A DNA stretch of 36,089 nt. It comes from Pirellulales bacterium (lineage in GTDB: Bacteria > Planctomycetota > Planctomycetia > Pirellulales > JADZDJ01). Every line of letters starts with the position of its first letter. Positions within the stretch are counted from its first letter, which is position 1. This document shows positions 7,759 to 14,987 of the stretch, in pieces. The notes under the pieces are model-generated. The model worked only from the letters and a program-made list of their open reading frames with translations, was not told the DNA's origin and searched no databases. The stretch spans positions 1 to 36,089 of the forward strand of contig DATJYL010000223.1 of NCBI GenBank assembly GCA_035499655.1, given 5' to 3'. Both the position numbers and the translations under genes were made by a program.

Positions 7759-9720
7759 TCATTTGTCCGACTCGCTGGCGGCAAGCAAATTTTTCTCGAT
7801 GCTCGTCAATCGTACGGATAGCCGTTCTTTGGTGGCGACTAAATCGGCCGATTTCTCGGGGGGTTCGTAGGCAAACAGATAGAATTTCAGCTTGGGTTCC
7901 GTGCCGGAGGGGCGTACGGCAGCGCGATTGCCGGGCGGGTCGAGATCGAAAATCAACAAGTCGCTTGGCGGCACGTCGCCCAGCGTTTCCTGACCACTGA
8001 TCACCGACCACTGACCGCCATATTCTGCTTTCTGCTTTCTGCCTTCTGCCTTCGTGAGCACTTGTTGCCGCAAATAATCTCGCGCTTGCCGCACACTCAT
8101 GCCGCCCAATTGCCGGGGCGGATTGGTCCGCAGCCGCTGCATGACAGCCTGCATTTTCGCCAAACCGTCGGCGCCGGGAAGCGTGTGGTTGATGCTTTTT
8201 TCCTGGTGGCAGCCGTATTGCAAAAACAACATGTCGAGTTGCTGGTGCAACGTGCGGCCATGCGTTTTGCATTCGGCGGCCAGCTCGGCTAGTAGCATGG
8301 CTGCGATGGCGCCATCTTTATCGCGGACATACGTGCCGGCCAAATAACCGTGGGCCTCCTCAAAACCGAACACGAACTTATCCGGGCCGAGTTCGTCAAT
8401 TTTGCTGCCGATCCACTTGAAGCCTGTCAGTACGTCGCCATAAGCGCGAACGCCGAACCCTTCAGCCACGCGGCAAATCATGTCGCTGGTAACCAGTGTT
8501 TTGATGACGTAATGCTGCGACGTGAGTTGGCCGGATTGTTCCAGCCGCCGCAGCAAAAATTCGCCGAGGAGCGCGCCGATTTGATTGCCGGAAAGAGTGG
8601 ACCATGAGGAAGGGACGAGGGGTGAGGAGTGAGGGGTGATTGTTAATGGGGCGGCGCAGCCGATGCGGTCGGCATCAGGATCGCTGGCGAGAACGATGTC
8701 GGCGTTGCTGGTTTTGGCGTGTTCGATCAGCGTGTCGAACACCGCTGTGTTCTCAGGATTGGCCACGTGATTGGGCACATGCGGAAAATCGCCGTCGGGT
8801 GCGGCGTGCGGCTGATAGACTTCGACGTTTTGAAATCCGTCGGCCTGCAAGATCGGCAGCACTGAAGTCAAACCGACACCGTGCAGGGGAGAGTAGAGAA
8901 TTTTTAAATCACGTGAGCCACGCTTACTTTGGGCCAGCACGGCGGCGCGGTAGCCCGCGTCGCTTTCGGCCTGGCAGAATTGAATGCGGCCGGCGGAAAC
9001 CGCCTCGGCGAAGGACGTCCGTTTGATCGTTGTGACGCGGCCCACGCATTGAATTATGCCTTCGTCATGCGGCGCGCGCAATTGTCCGCCGGTGGACCAG
9101 AATGCTTTGATGGCGTTGTCGGACGGAGGGTTGTGGCTGGCGCTGATCATGATGCCGCACGCACAATGTCGGTTGCGCACAGTGAAGGAAAGTTCCGGCG
9201 TGGGGCGAAAGCCGTCGAGGAAAAGCACTTGGAAGCCGTTGGCGACCATGATTTCCGCGCTCAGTTCGGCGAATTGCCGTGAACGGTGGCGGGTGTCGTA
9301 GGCGATGGCGCAAGAGATGTCCGTGGTCCGTTGCCCGTGGTCCGTGGAATGGATGTTGGTCGTAGCAACTGACGACGGGCCACGGACTACGGACAAAACG
9401 TAATCCGCCAGGCCCTGCACGCTTTCACCCATCGTGCGATCGTTGATGGCATTGGTGCCGATGGGGTACATCCGTCCGCGACGGCCAGCGGTGCCGAACG
9501 GAATGACGGTCCAAAAAGCGTCGTCCAATTCGCGCCATTGTTGGGCCTGAATGTGCTCAAGAACTCGCGGCGCATAATCCGCATAGTGCGGCTTGGTGAG
9601 CCAAGTGCGGATGTTTTCGACCGCGCTGGCGGAAAGCTGGCCGGCGACTTGGGCAGATTTCAGCGCCGAAAGCGCGGCGTCGATTTGCGCGGCGTCAATG
9701 ACGGAAGCGGCAGCAGACAT
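7759..9720 (-). CDS. Alpha-D-phosphohexomutase (phosphoglucomutase/phosphomannomutase)
   Basis: This enzyme interconverts hexose 1- and 6-phosphates through a phosphoserine. All four active-site loops are present: SASHNP with the catalytic Ser near residue 195, the metal loop DPDADR near 350, the sugar loop GFEEAHG near 455, and the phosphate loop RPSGTEPK near 602. At 653 residues it is longer than usual. The excess is explained by three in-frame repeat tracts in loops: residues about 108-134 (VVRGPSS...TDHGQRTTD), 360-374 (TITPHSSPLVPSSWS) and 556-578 (EGRKQKAEYGGQWSVISGQ). The core motifs are intact, so I expect an active enzyme. It follows accD by 56 bases on the same strand and could feed glucose 1-phosphate to GlgC. 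Confidence 0.93.
   Translation of the reverse strand: MSAAASVIDAAQIDAALSALKSAQVAGQLSASAVENIRTWLTKPHYADYAPRVLEHIQAQQWRELDDAFWTVIPFGTAGRRGRMYPIGTNAINDRTMGESVQGLADYVLSVVRGPSSVATTNIHSTDHGQRTTDISCAIAYDTRHRSRQFAELSAEIMVANGFQVLFLDGFRPTPELSFTVRNRHCACGIMISASHNPPSDNAIKAFWSTGGQLRAPHDEGIIQCVGRVTTIKRTSFAEAVSAGRIQFCQAESDAGYRAAVLAQSKRGSRDLKILYSPLHGVGLTSVLPILQADGFQNVEVYQPHAAPDGDFPHVPNHVANPENTAVFDTLIEHAKTSNADIVLASDPDADRIGCAAPLTITPHSSPLVPSSWSTLSGNQIGALLGEFLLRRLEQSGQLTSQHYVIKTLVTSDMICRVAEGFGVRAYGDVLTGFKWIGSKIDELGPDKFVFGFEEAHGYLAGTYVRDKDGAIAAMLLAELAAECKTHGRTLHQQLDMLFLQYGCHQEKSINHTLPGADGLAKMQAVMQRLRTNPPRQLGGMSVRQARDYLRQQVLTKAEGRKQKAEYGGQWSVISGQETLGDVPPSDLLIFDLDPPGNRAAVRPSGTEPKLKFYLFAYEPPEKSADLVATKERLSVRLTSIEKNLLAASESDK
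7990..8052. repeat. In-gene heptamer tracts, TGACCAC and TGCTTTC types
   Basis: Two adjoining tracts lie inside the phosphohexomutase gene: TGACCACTGATCACCGACCAC at 7991-8011 continuing to 8017, and TTCTGCTTTCTGCTTTC extended to 8052 by two further TGCCTTC units. Both keep a period of about 7 bases and are read through in frame as a low-complexity loop (EGRKQKAE and GGQWSVISGQ). Confidence 0.75.
8601..8641. repeat. In-gene heptamer tract, GGTGAGG type
   Basis: A near-tandem purine tract (GAGGGGTGAGGAGTGAGGGG is not exact; the readable core is GGGGTGAGGAGTGAGGGGTG at 8619-8638) has a 7-base period and is translated in frame on the minus strand as TITPHSSPLVPSS. It sits in the variable loop between the DPDADR motif and LSGNQIGALL of the phosphohexomutase. 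Confidence 0.65.
9319..9395. repeat. In-gene paired heptamer repeat, GGACCAC type
   Basis: The left tract (TGTCCGTGGTCCGTTGCCCG, continuing to 9352) is matched inverted by the right tract at 9368-9394 (CTGACGACGGGCCACGGACT and following). The pair forms a dyad inside the phosphohexomutase reading frame. It is translated on the minus strand as a Ser/Thr/Asp/His-rich loop near residues 108-134. The element is complete, with two arms and a spacer, yet keeps the frame open. Confidence 0.78.
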
Positions 9721-9776
9721 GCTGGCATTGTAATGGGCGGGCGAACGATCGCAGAGGGGCGAGCCGAACCGAGGGG

Positions 9777-10631
9777 CTATTTGCCGCAGTAGTCGATGGC
9801 GCGGGCGATTTCGGTTTTGAGATCGGCGCGGGAGACAATGCGGTCGATGAAGCCGTGTTCCAGCAGAAACTCGCTGGTTTGGAAGCCCTTAGGCAGTTCA
9901 AGACGGATGGTGGCCTTGATGGTTCGCGGGCCGGCAAAGCCGATCAGGGCTTTAGGCTCGGCGAAGACCAAATCGCCGAGCGAGGCAAAGCTGGCGGCCA
10001 CGCCGCCCATGGTCGGATTAGTGAGGACGGAGATGAACAGTCCGCCCAAATCGTGATAGCGGGCCAAGGCGGCGGAAACTTTGGCCATTTGCATCAGCGA
10101 TAAAATGCCCTCATGCATGCGAGCGCCGCCGCCGGAGCCGCTGACAATGATCAGCGGCAGCTTTTCGGCGGTGGCTCGTTCAGTGAGCCGGGTGAGCTTT
10201 TCGCCCACGACGGAGCCCATGCTTCCCATGATGAAGGCGGAATCGGTGACGCCGAAGGCGACGCGGCGGGCGCGAATCATGCCGGTGCCGGTGATGGCGG
10301 CATCGCGGAGTCCGGTCCGTCTTTGCTCGGCCTTGAGTCGTTCGGCGTATGGTTTTTTGTCGGCAAATCCCAACGGATCGGCGGGCAGTATTTCGGCGAA
10401 CCATTCCTCGAACGTGCCTTCGTCGAGCACTTGGCGGATGCGCTCCTTGGCTGGCACGTACAGATGATATTCGCATTCGGGGCAAACATTCAGCCGCCGT
10501 TCAACTTCTTTTTTATAGATGGTGGCCTGACAGCCGGGACATTGCAGCCAGAGACCTTCGGGAACGCCGCGTTTAGGGCGGCGGCCTGTGGGAGGTTCGC
10601 CGGCTGCAGATTCGATATTGCCCGTGGCCAC
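9777..10631 (-). CDS. accD: Acetyl-CoA carboxylase carboxyltransferase subunit beta
   Basis: AccD is half of the carboxyltransferase that moves the carboxyl group from biotin to acetyl-CoA, making malonyl-CoA for fatty-acid synthesis. The N-terminal zinc ribbon is present (CPGC, then CPEC about 19 residues on). The crotonase-like core follows with [20 protein letters not shown], the [11 protein letters not shown] oxyanion/CoA-binding segment and [13 protein letters not shown] chose GTG 10631 because AGGAG lies upstream, although its spacing of 15 bases is long; a TTG at 10706 in the same frame is possible and would add 25 residues. accA is not in the window, as is common. Upstream on the same strand is a degenerate histidine phosphatase; downstream is the phosphohexomutase. 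Confidence 0.95.
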   Translation of the reverse strand: MATGNIESAAGEPPTGRRPKRGVPEGLWLQCPGCQATIYKKEVERRLNVCPECEYHLYVPAKERIRQVLDEGTFEEWFAEILPADPLGFADKKPYAERLKAEQRRTGLRDAAITGTGMIRARRVAFGVTDSAFIMGSMGSVVGEKLTRLTERATAEKLPLIIVSGSGGGARMHEGILSLMQMAKVSAALARYHDLGGLFISVLTNPTMGGVAASFASLGDLVFAEPKALIGFAGPRTIKATIRLELPKGFQTSEFLLEHGFIDRIVSRADLKTEIARAIDYCGK

Positions 10632-10880
10632 GAATGAACTCGCTTTCTCCTGGCGGCTGATACGTCTGGTTGATCGCCAATTTGATCGATCTGATCCAGT
10701 TGCCAAGCCAACAACGACATTAAGTCAAGTTTAACCGCTTTTTAAGGGTGTGTCGCTCTCGAATTTGCGGTGTTTGGCTAATTTAGATGCCATATTTTCA
10801 AGGAGCGTCACCCGAGATTGGGCTGGGAAACTGAAATATGGCGGTTCCCGAAAGCCGTTGTCAAATCACGAATAGAACAT

Positions 10881-11654
10881 TTACCGCGGCGACGTTCCCG
10901 CTGAGCCTTGGCTGCGGCTTGGCGGTGGAATGACTGTGGCGCCTCGATAGACCATCGGGGGCGTATGGGTTGACGGCTTCGCCGGGACAGCTGTATCAAT
11001 GCGGCTTTCGACCGTGCCATTAACGGCCTTTGGCGACGTGCCGTTAATCGTGCCCATTGCACCCGTGGCGGGGGCCGGAGACGATAGGGGAGTGTCTTTA
11101 TCTACGTTCATCACTTCGATGCGGCTGCAACCGTTGGCTGCGCGCCATAAGTCGCTCCAGGGCGTGCCCAAGATGCGATGTTGAACCAGACTCGCCAATG
11201 GTTCCGGAATGACCAATACAATGGTCCCTGAGCGATGCTTGCGGGCCAGCTTTTCGATTGCCTCGGTCGCCCGCTTGAGCGCTGCGGCCAACATTTCGCC
11301 ATCGGGAGGTTGGATGGTTTCTGGACGTTCCTGCCACTGTTTGTAAACCTTGGGCTGTTTGAGGCGAACTTCTTCGACGAGCATTCCCTGCCACAAACCC
11401 AAGTTGACATTTTGCAGCCGATCGAGCGATTTCGGATTCAATTCCAGCTTTTGTCCAATAATGACTGCGGTTTCCTCGGCCGAGCGAGAGGGAGAACAAT
11501 ACAGGGCCTTGGGGAGATAAGGCTGCAATTTTTCAGCCGTTTGAGCGGCGGCCTGCCGGCCGGCTTCGCTCAATGGAATGTTGAGGATGCCTTGAATACG
11601 GGCTTGGTGATCGTAATCGGTTTGACCGGGTCGAACGAGAATGATTTGGACCAT
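10881..11654 (-). CDS. Degenerate histidine phosphatase-fold protein (probable pseudoenzyme)
   Basis: The fold is that of the phosphoglycerate mutase/histidine phosphatase superfamily, but the active site is changed. The signature RHG is RPG (R8, P9, G10 in LVRPGQTDYD), so the phospho-acceptor His is a Pro. The second His motif, normally V-S-H-G, reads LVIPEP with P150. The acidic general-acid position in LxE...G.W.G reads LQNVNLGLWQG. The phosphate-binding arginines R8 and R57 (CSPSRSAEETA) remain, so it may still bind a phosphorylated ligand. After about residue 185 there is a Pro/Ser/Thr-rich tail of some 70 residues that looks disordered. It is not a broken gene: the frame is clean. A sensor or scaffold role is inference. 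accD lies downstream on the same strand. Confidence 0.82.
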   Translation of the reverse strand: MVQIILVRPGQTDYDHQARIQGILNIPLSEAGRQAAAQTAEKLQPYLPKALYCSPSRSAEETAVIIGQKLELNPKSLDRLQNVNLGLWQGMLVEEVRLKQPKVYKQWQERPETIQPPDGEMLAAALKRATEAIEKLARKHRSGTIVLVIPEPLASLVQHRILGTPWSDLWRAANGCSRIEVMNVDKDTPLSSPAPATGAMGTINGTSPKAVNGTVESRIDTAVPAKPSTHTPPMVYRGATVIPPPSRSQGSAGTSPR

Positions 11655-12205
11655 AAACGGATATTGAGTTTACAACTGCCCCCGACTAGCGGAACACCCG
11701 CCGCGTTTTGGAAAACGATATACCAGCGCGAGACATGGCCAAGCCCGCGACAGGAGCGCGCGCGAGTTTTCCTCGCCTAGTTCCAGCGGCTTGCAATCGC
11801 AATGCGCGACCATAAAGGTGGCAATCACGAATGTGCTTATGGAGAAGGAACGGGTAGTGCCGCGCCGTCTAGACAGCAACCCACCTTGGGCGACCGGAGG
11901 ACGACTTCAACTTAGGTAAAATTGTTTGCACTCCCGAATGGCGGTCAAAACATGCTGACCGTGGCGGCCAAGCCTTGAATTCCCACTGTTAAAAAACAGC
12001 CTAGCCACAGACTCGATTGTACCAGCTTTTCGGAAATCGGTATATGGAGACCGATGCTGATTATCTGCAAAGCTATGTCGTGCAATAAGTTAAGTGTAAA
12101 TCCATAAATTCGATGGGTGTATTTGAACCACGCTTATGGAGGGTGCTTGCAAGCAGGAAGTGGAGGGCCGTAACTGCCCGCGCCACCGTGAAGCTTGCGA
12201 GGGGC
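11655..12205. other. 551-base gap without a recognised gene
   Basis: I see no convincing coding region or RNA gene here. The open frames present are short and have compositions unlike the neighbours. Three weak hairpins can be drawn (GGTCA/TGACC at 11943-11960, CTGTT/CAG around 11986-11999, and ATCGGT/ACCGAT at 12036-12055), none followed by a T-run. It lies downstream of scpB and upstream of the degenerate phosphatase gene, so it should contain the promoter of the latter. Confidence 0.5.
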
Positions 12206-12961
12206 TTAGTGCCGCGCCAAATCGTCGCTGCGGGGCAAATCTTCCAGGCTGCGTAGTCGAAAGACTTCCAAAAATCTGGGCGTGGTGAAGTATTTTGCTT
12301 GGCTGGGTTTGGCGTCGCCCCGTTCCAATCGCAACAGTCGGCGGCGGACCAAATGGCGCAAAATATGGCCGCTGGGAGCATTTCGCAGCCGGGTTACTTC
12401 GGCCGAAGTCAATGGTTCGTTGTAGGCGATCAAGGCCAACACTTCGATGGCCGCCGGCGACAGCCGGGCCGCACGCGTTCGTCCCAACATTCGCTCCCGC
12501 AACGGCCCGTACTCGGACTGCAACACCAGGCGGTAGCCAGTCCCTTGGGAGGCGATGGAGTAAGGACAGCCTTGCTCTTTGTAATGGACGTTCAAATCAC
12601 GGACATAACCGTCGATTTCTTCGGGGGTGACGCCGCGCATCAGGCCGGCCATTTGTTCGCTGGTCAAAGGAGCGTTGTCGGGCCGACCGACGAATAGCAT
12701 GGCTTCCAAAATGGCCCGCGGACTGATAGGAAACGAATCGTCAGCGGTTGGATCAGCACTGGTCGGTGCTGAGCTATTGGCGGCAGATTGCGCGGCCCGC
12801 TCGTTTGCGTCGGCCGCCAGGACAGGATCGCCGGCGACAACCAGCGGAGGCAAGGGAGAATCGGTCGTTTGCCCCAGCATAGCAGCAAACGCCTGGCTGA
12901 GCTGATCGAGCGACATACCGGCCGATTCAGGCGGCATCGGGTTGGAGGAAGAATGGGGCAT
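12206..12961 (-). CDS. scpB: Segregation and condensation protein B
   Basis: ScpB is the winged-helix (kite) subunit that, with ScpA, completes the SMC complex for chromosome compaction and segregation. After a disordered Ser/Pro/Ala-rich leader of about 75 residues, the conserved start of the domain is seen (SPRAILEAMLFVGRPDNAPLTSEQ), then YSIASQGTGYRLVLQSEYGPLRERML, and the typical second winged helix LSPAAIEVLALIAYNEPLTSAEVTRLRN with YFTTPRFLEVFRLRSLEDLP at the end. At 251 residues it is somewhat long because of the leader. scpA is not adjacent, which is unusual compared with the scpA-scpB operons of Firmicutes. It follows a sugar epimerase gene by 77 bases on the same strand. Confidence 0.92.
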   Translation of the reverse strand: MPHSSSNPMPPESAGMSLDQLSQAFAAMLGQTTDSPLPPLVVAGDPVLAADANERAAQSAANSSAPTSADPTADDSFPISPRAILEAMLFVGRPDNAPLTSEQMAGLMRGVTPEEIDGYVRDLNVHYKEQGCPYSIASQGTGYRLVLQSEYGPLRERMLGRTRAARLSPAAIEVLALIAYNEPLTSAEVTRLRNAPSGHILRHLVRRRLLRLERGDAKPSQAKYFTTPRFLEVFRLRSLEDLPRSDDLARH

Positions 12962-13038
12962 GATAGCGCACTATAGCGCCGCAGATGCCGCCAAGGCAAG
13001 ATGAACCCCAAGGCTGCCCGAATCTGGCGGGTTCAATT

Positions 13039-13884
13039 TCAAAGTTTTTTGGCCATTCCGGCGCGCAAGTGCGCCAGCGCATCGCGGGCTAGTTGCTCTT
13101 CAGATTCGAACATCCGCCGCCAGATTTTGGTCGCGGCTTGTAAGCCCGGCAGGGCTGTTCCGAACGCCTCGACCACCAGCCAGCCATCGAAGCCAATTTC
13201 TTTGAGCGTCCTGAAAGTTTCATCCCAAGCGATTTGCCCGTGGCCGGGCGTGCCGCGGTCATTCTCGGACACATGTACCATCGCCAAATGCGGTGCCGCG
13301 ACGCGCAGCGCGGCCAGGGGATTTTTTTCTTCAATGTGGGCGTGGAATGTATCGAAAATCATCCGGCAGCGGGGATGGTCGACGGCTTGCACGAAATTCA
13401 CCGTGTCAGCCACACAGTTGAGAAAATAGCACTCGAAACGGTTAAGGAATTCCAGGCCCAGCGTAACGCCCACTTGTTCGGCGTGCTGGGCCACTTGACG
13501 CATGCATTCCACACCCCAGCGCCATTCGTCTTTGGTGCGCGGCTGTCCCGTGAATTCGCCGATGGCCGAGTGATAGGGACCAATCAGCATTTCCGCGCCC
13601 AGCGCCTGGCAACAATCCAGGGTGCGCTTGGTGGCCTCGACGGCAGCGGCGCGAATTTTGGGATCGGGGCTGATGGGGTTGTCGGCCGCGGTACGAACCA
13701 TCGAGGCGGTGCGACGCAAATCCAGATGATCCAAGTGCCGACCCCAGGCCTGGTAATCCAAAGTCAGATCGTGAATGGGCACTTCGACTCCGTCCCAGCC
13801 CTGCTCTTTGAGCATTTCCAGCACGGGTAGCAGGTCGTCGTGCAGCCGATCGGTCCACAGCAGCAAGTTGATGCCGAATTGCAT
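13039..13884 (-). CDS. Sugar epimerase of the D-tagatose 3-epimerase type (TIM barrel)
   Basis: This is a 281-residue xylose-isomerase-like TIM barrel. The metal and catalytic residues match D-tagatose 3-epimerase closely: E145 (LEFLNRFE), D178 (MIFDTFHAH), H204 (MVHVSENDRGTPG), R210 and E239 (VVEAFG). The spacings 33, 26, 6 and 29 equal those of the Pseudomonas cichorii enzyme (E152, D185, H211, R217, E246 as I recall them). The enzyme should be a Mn-dependent ketose 3-epimerase acting on free ketohexoses or related sugars; the exact sugar is not readable. The start follows from the fold (MQFGINLLLWTD). It lies in a minus-strand row between an AcpH-like gene (75 bases upstream) and scpB (77 bases downstream); a functional link is not evident. 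Confidence 0.88.
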   Translation of the reverse strand: MQFGINLLLWTDRLHDDLLPVLEMLKEQGWDGVEVPIHDLTLDYQAWGRHLDHLDLRRTASMVRTAADNPISPDPKIRAAAVEATKRTLDCCQALGAEMLIGPYHSAIGEFTGQPRTKDEWRWGVECMRQVAQHAEQVGVTLGLEFLNRFECYFLNCVADTVNFVQAVDHPRCRMIFDTFHAHIEEKNPLAALRVAAPHLAMVHVSENDRGTPGHGQIAWDETFRTLKEIGFDGWLVVEAFGTALPGLQAATKIWRRMFESEEQLARDALAHLRAGMAKKL

Positions 13885-13959
13885 GGCGGCGGTGCAAAAG
13901 AGTAGATGAGTGTCTACATTCAGGAATCAATCGCGAAACAACCGAGTGGCGACGAGCAC

Positions 13960-14634
13960 TCAACTCGCCAGTCGCTGATCGCAAGAATTTGCTTGGTGAA
14001 ACAATTCCCCGGCCCGGGCCGTAACCATTTGCCGCGCCTGACCAATCACGTCAATAAACGAATGGGGCAAAGCCGTCAGCCGCACTCGCAGCAGCACCTG
14101 ATTCAGGCGAAACAATAGTTTGGCATCGTCGGCGTAATCGCACAAGAACCGCACCTGGCAGAAGCGCACAATGAACCAGGTCAGCCGGTCGGTCGAATTT
14201 CGCGCGATGCCGTTTACGGTGTGTTGCACGATATGGGGATCGACGGTTTCCATGGCCGTGTAATAGCGGTCCAAGCGGGCGGGATCGCTGGCAATCAGCG
14301 CGGCATCGAGCAGCAGTTCCACCAAAATGTGGCCGAGAAAACTAGGCCGATAACCTTCGTCCGGCGGCAGGGCACTGTAGCACAAAACACTCAACGCCCC
14401 CGAGAGTTGATTGAACACCAGGGTGTCGTGAAACCAGGCATCATCGTGATGATGTTGCGCAATGCCTTGGGCTACGGCCGCCACGCGCGGATCGGCATGA
14501 TTCACAAACTCCAGCGCCCGGTCCGAGCGGGTACGCACCCGGCGATCGGCCACGCTGAGCCAATCAGGCACGGCGGTGCCGGCCAGCAGGTAAGGCTGCT
14601 CGATAAAGCGATAACCGTGCGCGAAATAATTCAT
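13960..14634 (-). CDS. Uncharacterised His/Asp-rich protein, distantly like acyl carrier protein phosphodiesterase
   Basis: The protein is 224 residues, mostly helical, with no signal peptide or membrane segment. The opening MNYFAHGYRF...AGTAVPDWLS resembles the start of AcpH (ACP phosphodiesterase; MNxLAHLxLA...GNLLxD), an HD-domain-like metal enzyme that removes the phosphopantetheine of acyl carrier protein. Candidate metal ligands are H6, D24, H46, H61-H63, D64, H69, H102, E106 and D110; the cluster HHHDDAWFHD and GHILVELLLD are the most suggestive. Overall similarity is weak, so the activity is only a hypothesis. It is the first gene of the minus-strand row with the epimerase and scpB, and is divergent from tRNA-Arg. 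Confidence 0.7.
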   Translation of the reverse strand: MNYFAHGYRFIEQPYLLAGTAVPDWLSVADRRVRTRSDRALEFVNHADPRVAAVAQGIAQHHHDDAWFHDTLVFNQLSGALSVLCYSALPPDEGYRPSFLGHILVELLLDAALIASDPARLDRYYTAMETVDPHIVQHTVNGIARNSTDRLTWFIVRFCQVRFLCDYADDAKLLFRLNQVLLRVRLTALPHSFIDVIGQARQMVTARAGELFHQANSCDQRLAS

Positions 14635-14773
14635 GATTGGAGATGGTTTAGCCTATTCTCCTCTGGGTGGTCGTATTGGCAACCCCGATGGAAGAAGTTC
14701 GCTTTTCGCCCGAGGTCCGATGAACTAGGATTGATAGCATGGAAGCGTTGGCTAGCGGCGCGCCAGCGTTTAT

Positions 14774-14847
<74 letters not shown>

Positions 14848-14987
14848 CTGTGAGACAGATTTCGCAATACTCAATGGCCCAAAACGGGCACTTTCGCGGG
14901 CTGGGGCGGCTCGTTAAACTAGTTTGATACCGGCTGGCTGCTTCTGGCCCCTGCTGTTGCTTCCCCGTTCACGTATTTTGTCGATCC

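Noticed and set aside
11670-11879. A 69-codon minus-strand frame in the 551-base gap
   Set aside because: It has no ribosome binding site, a composition unlike the neighbouring genes, and no recognisable feature.
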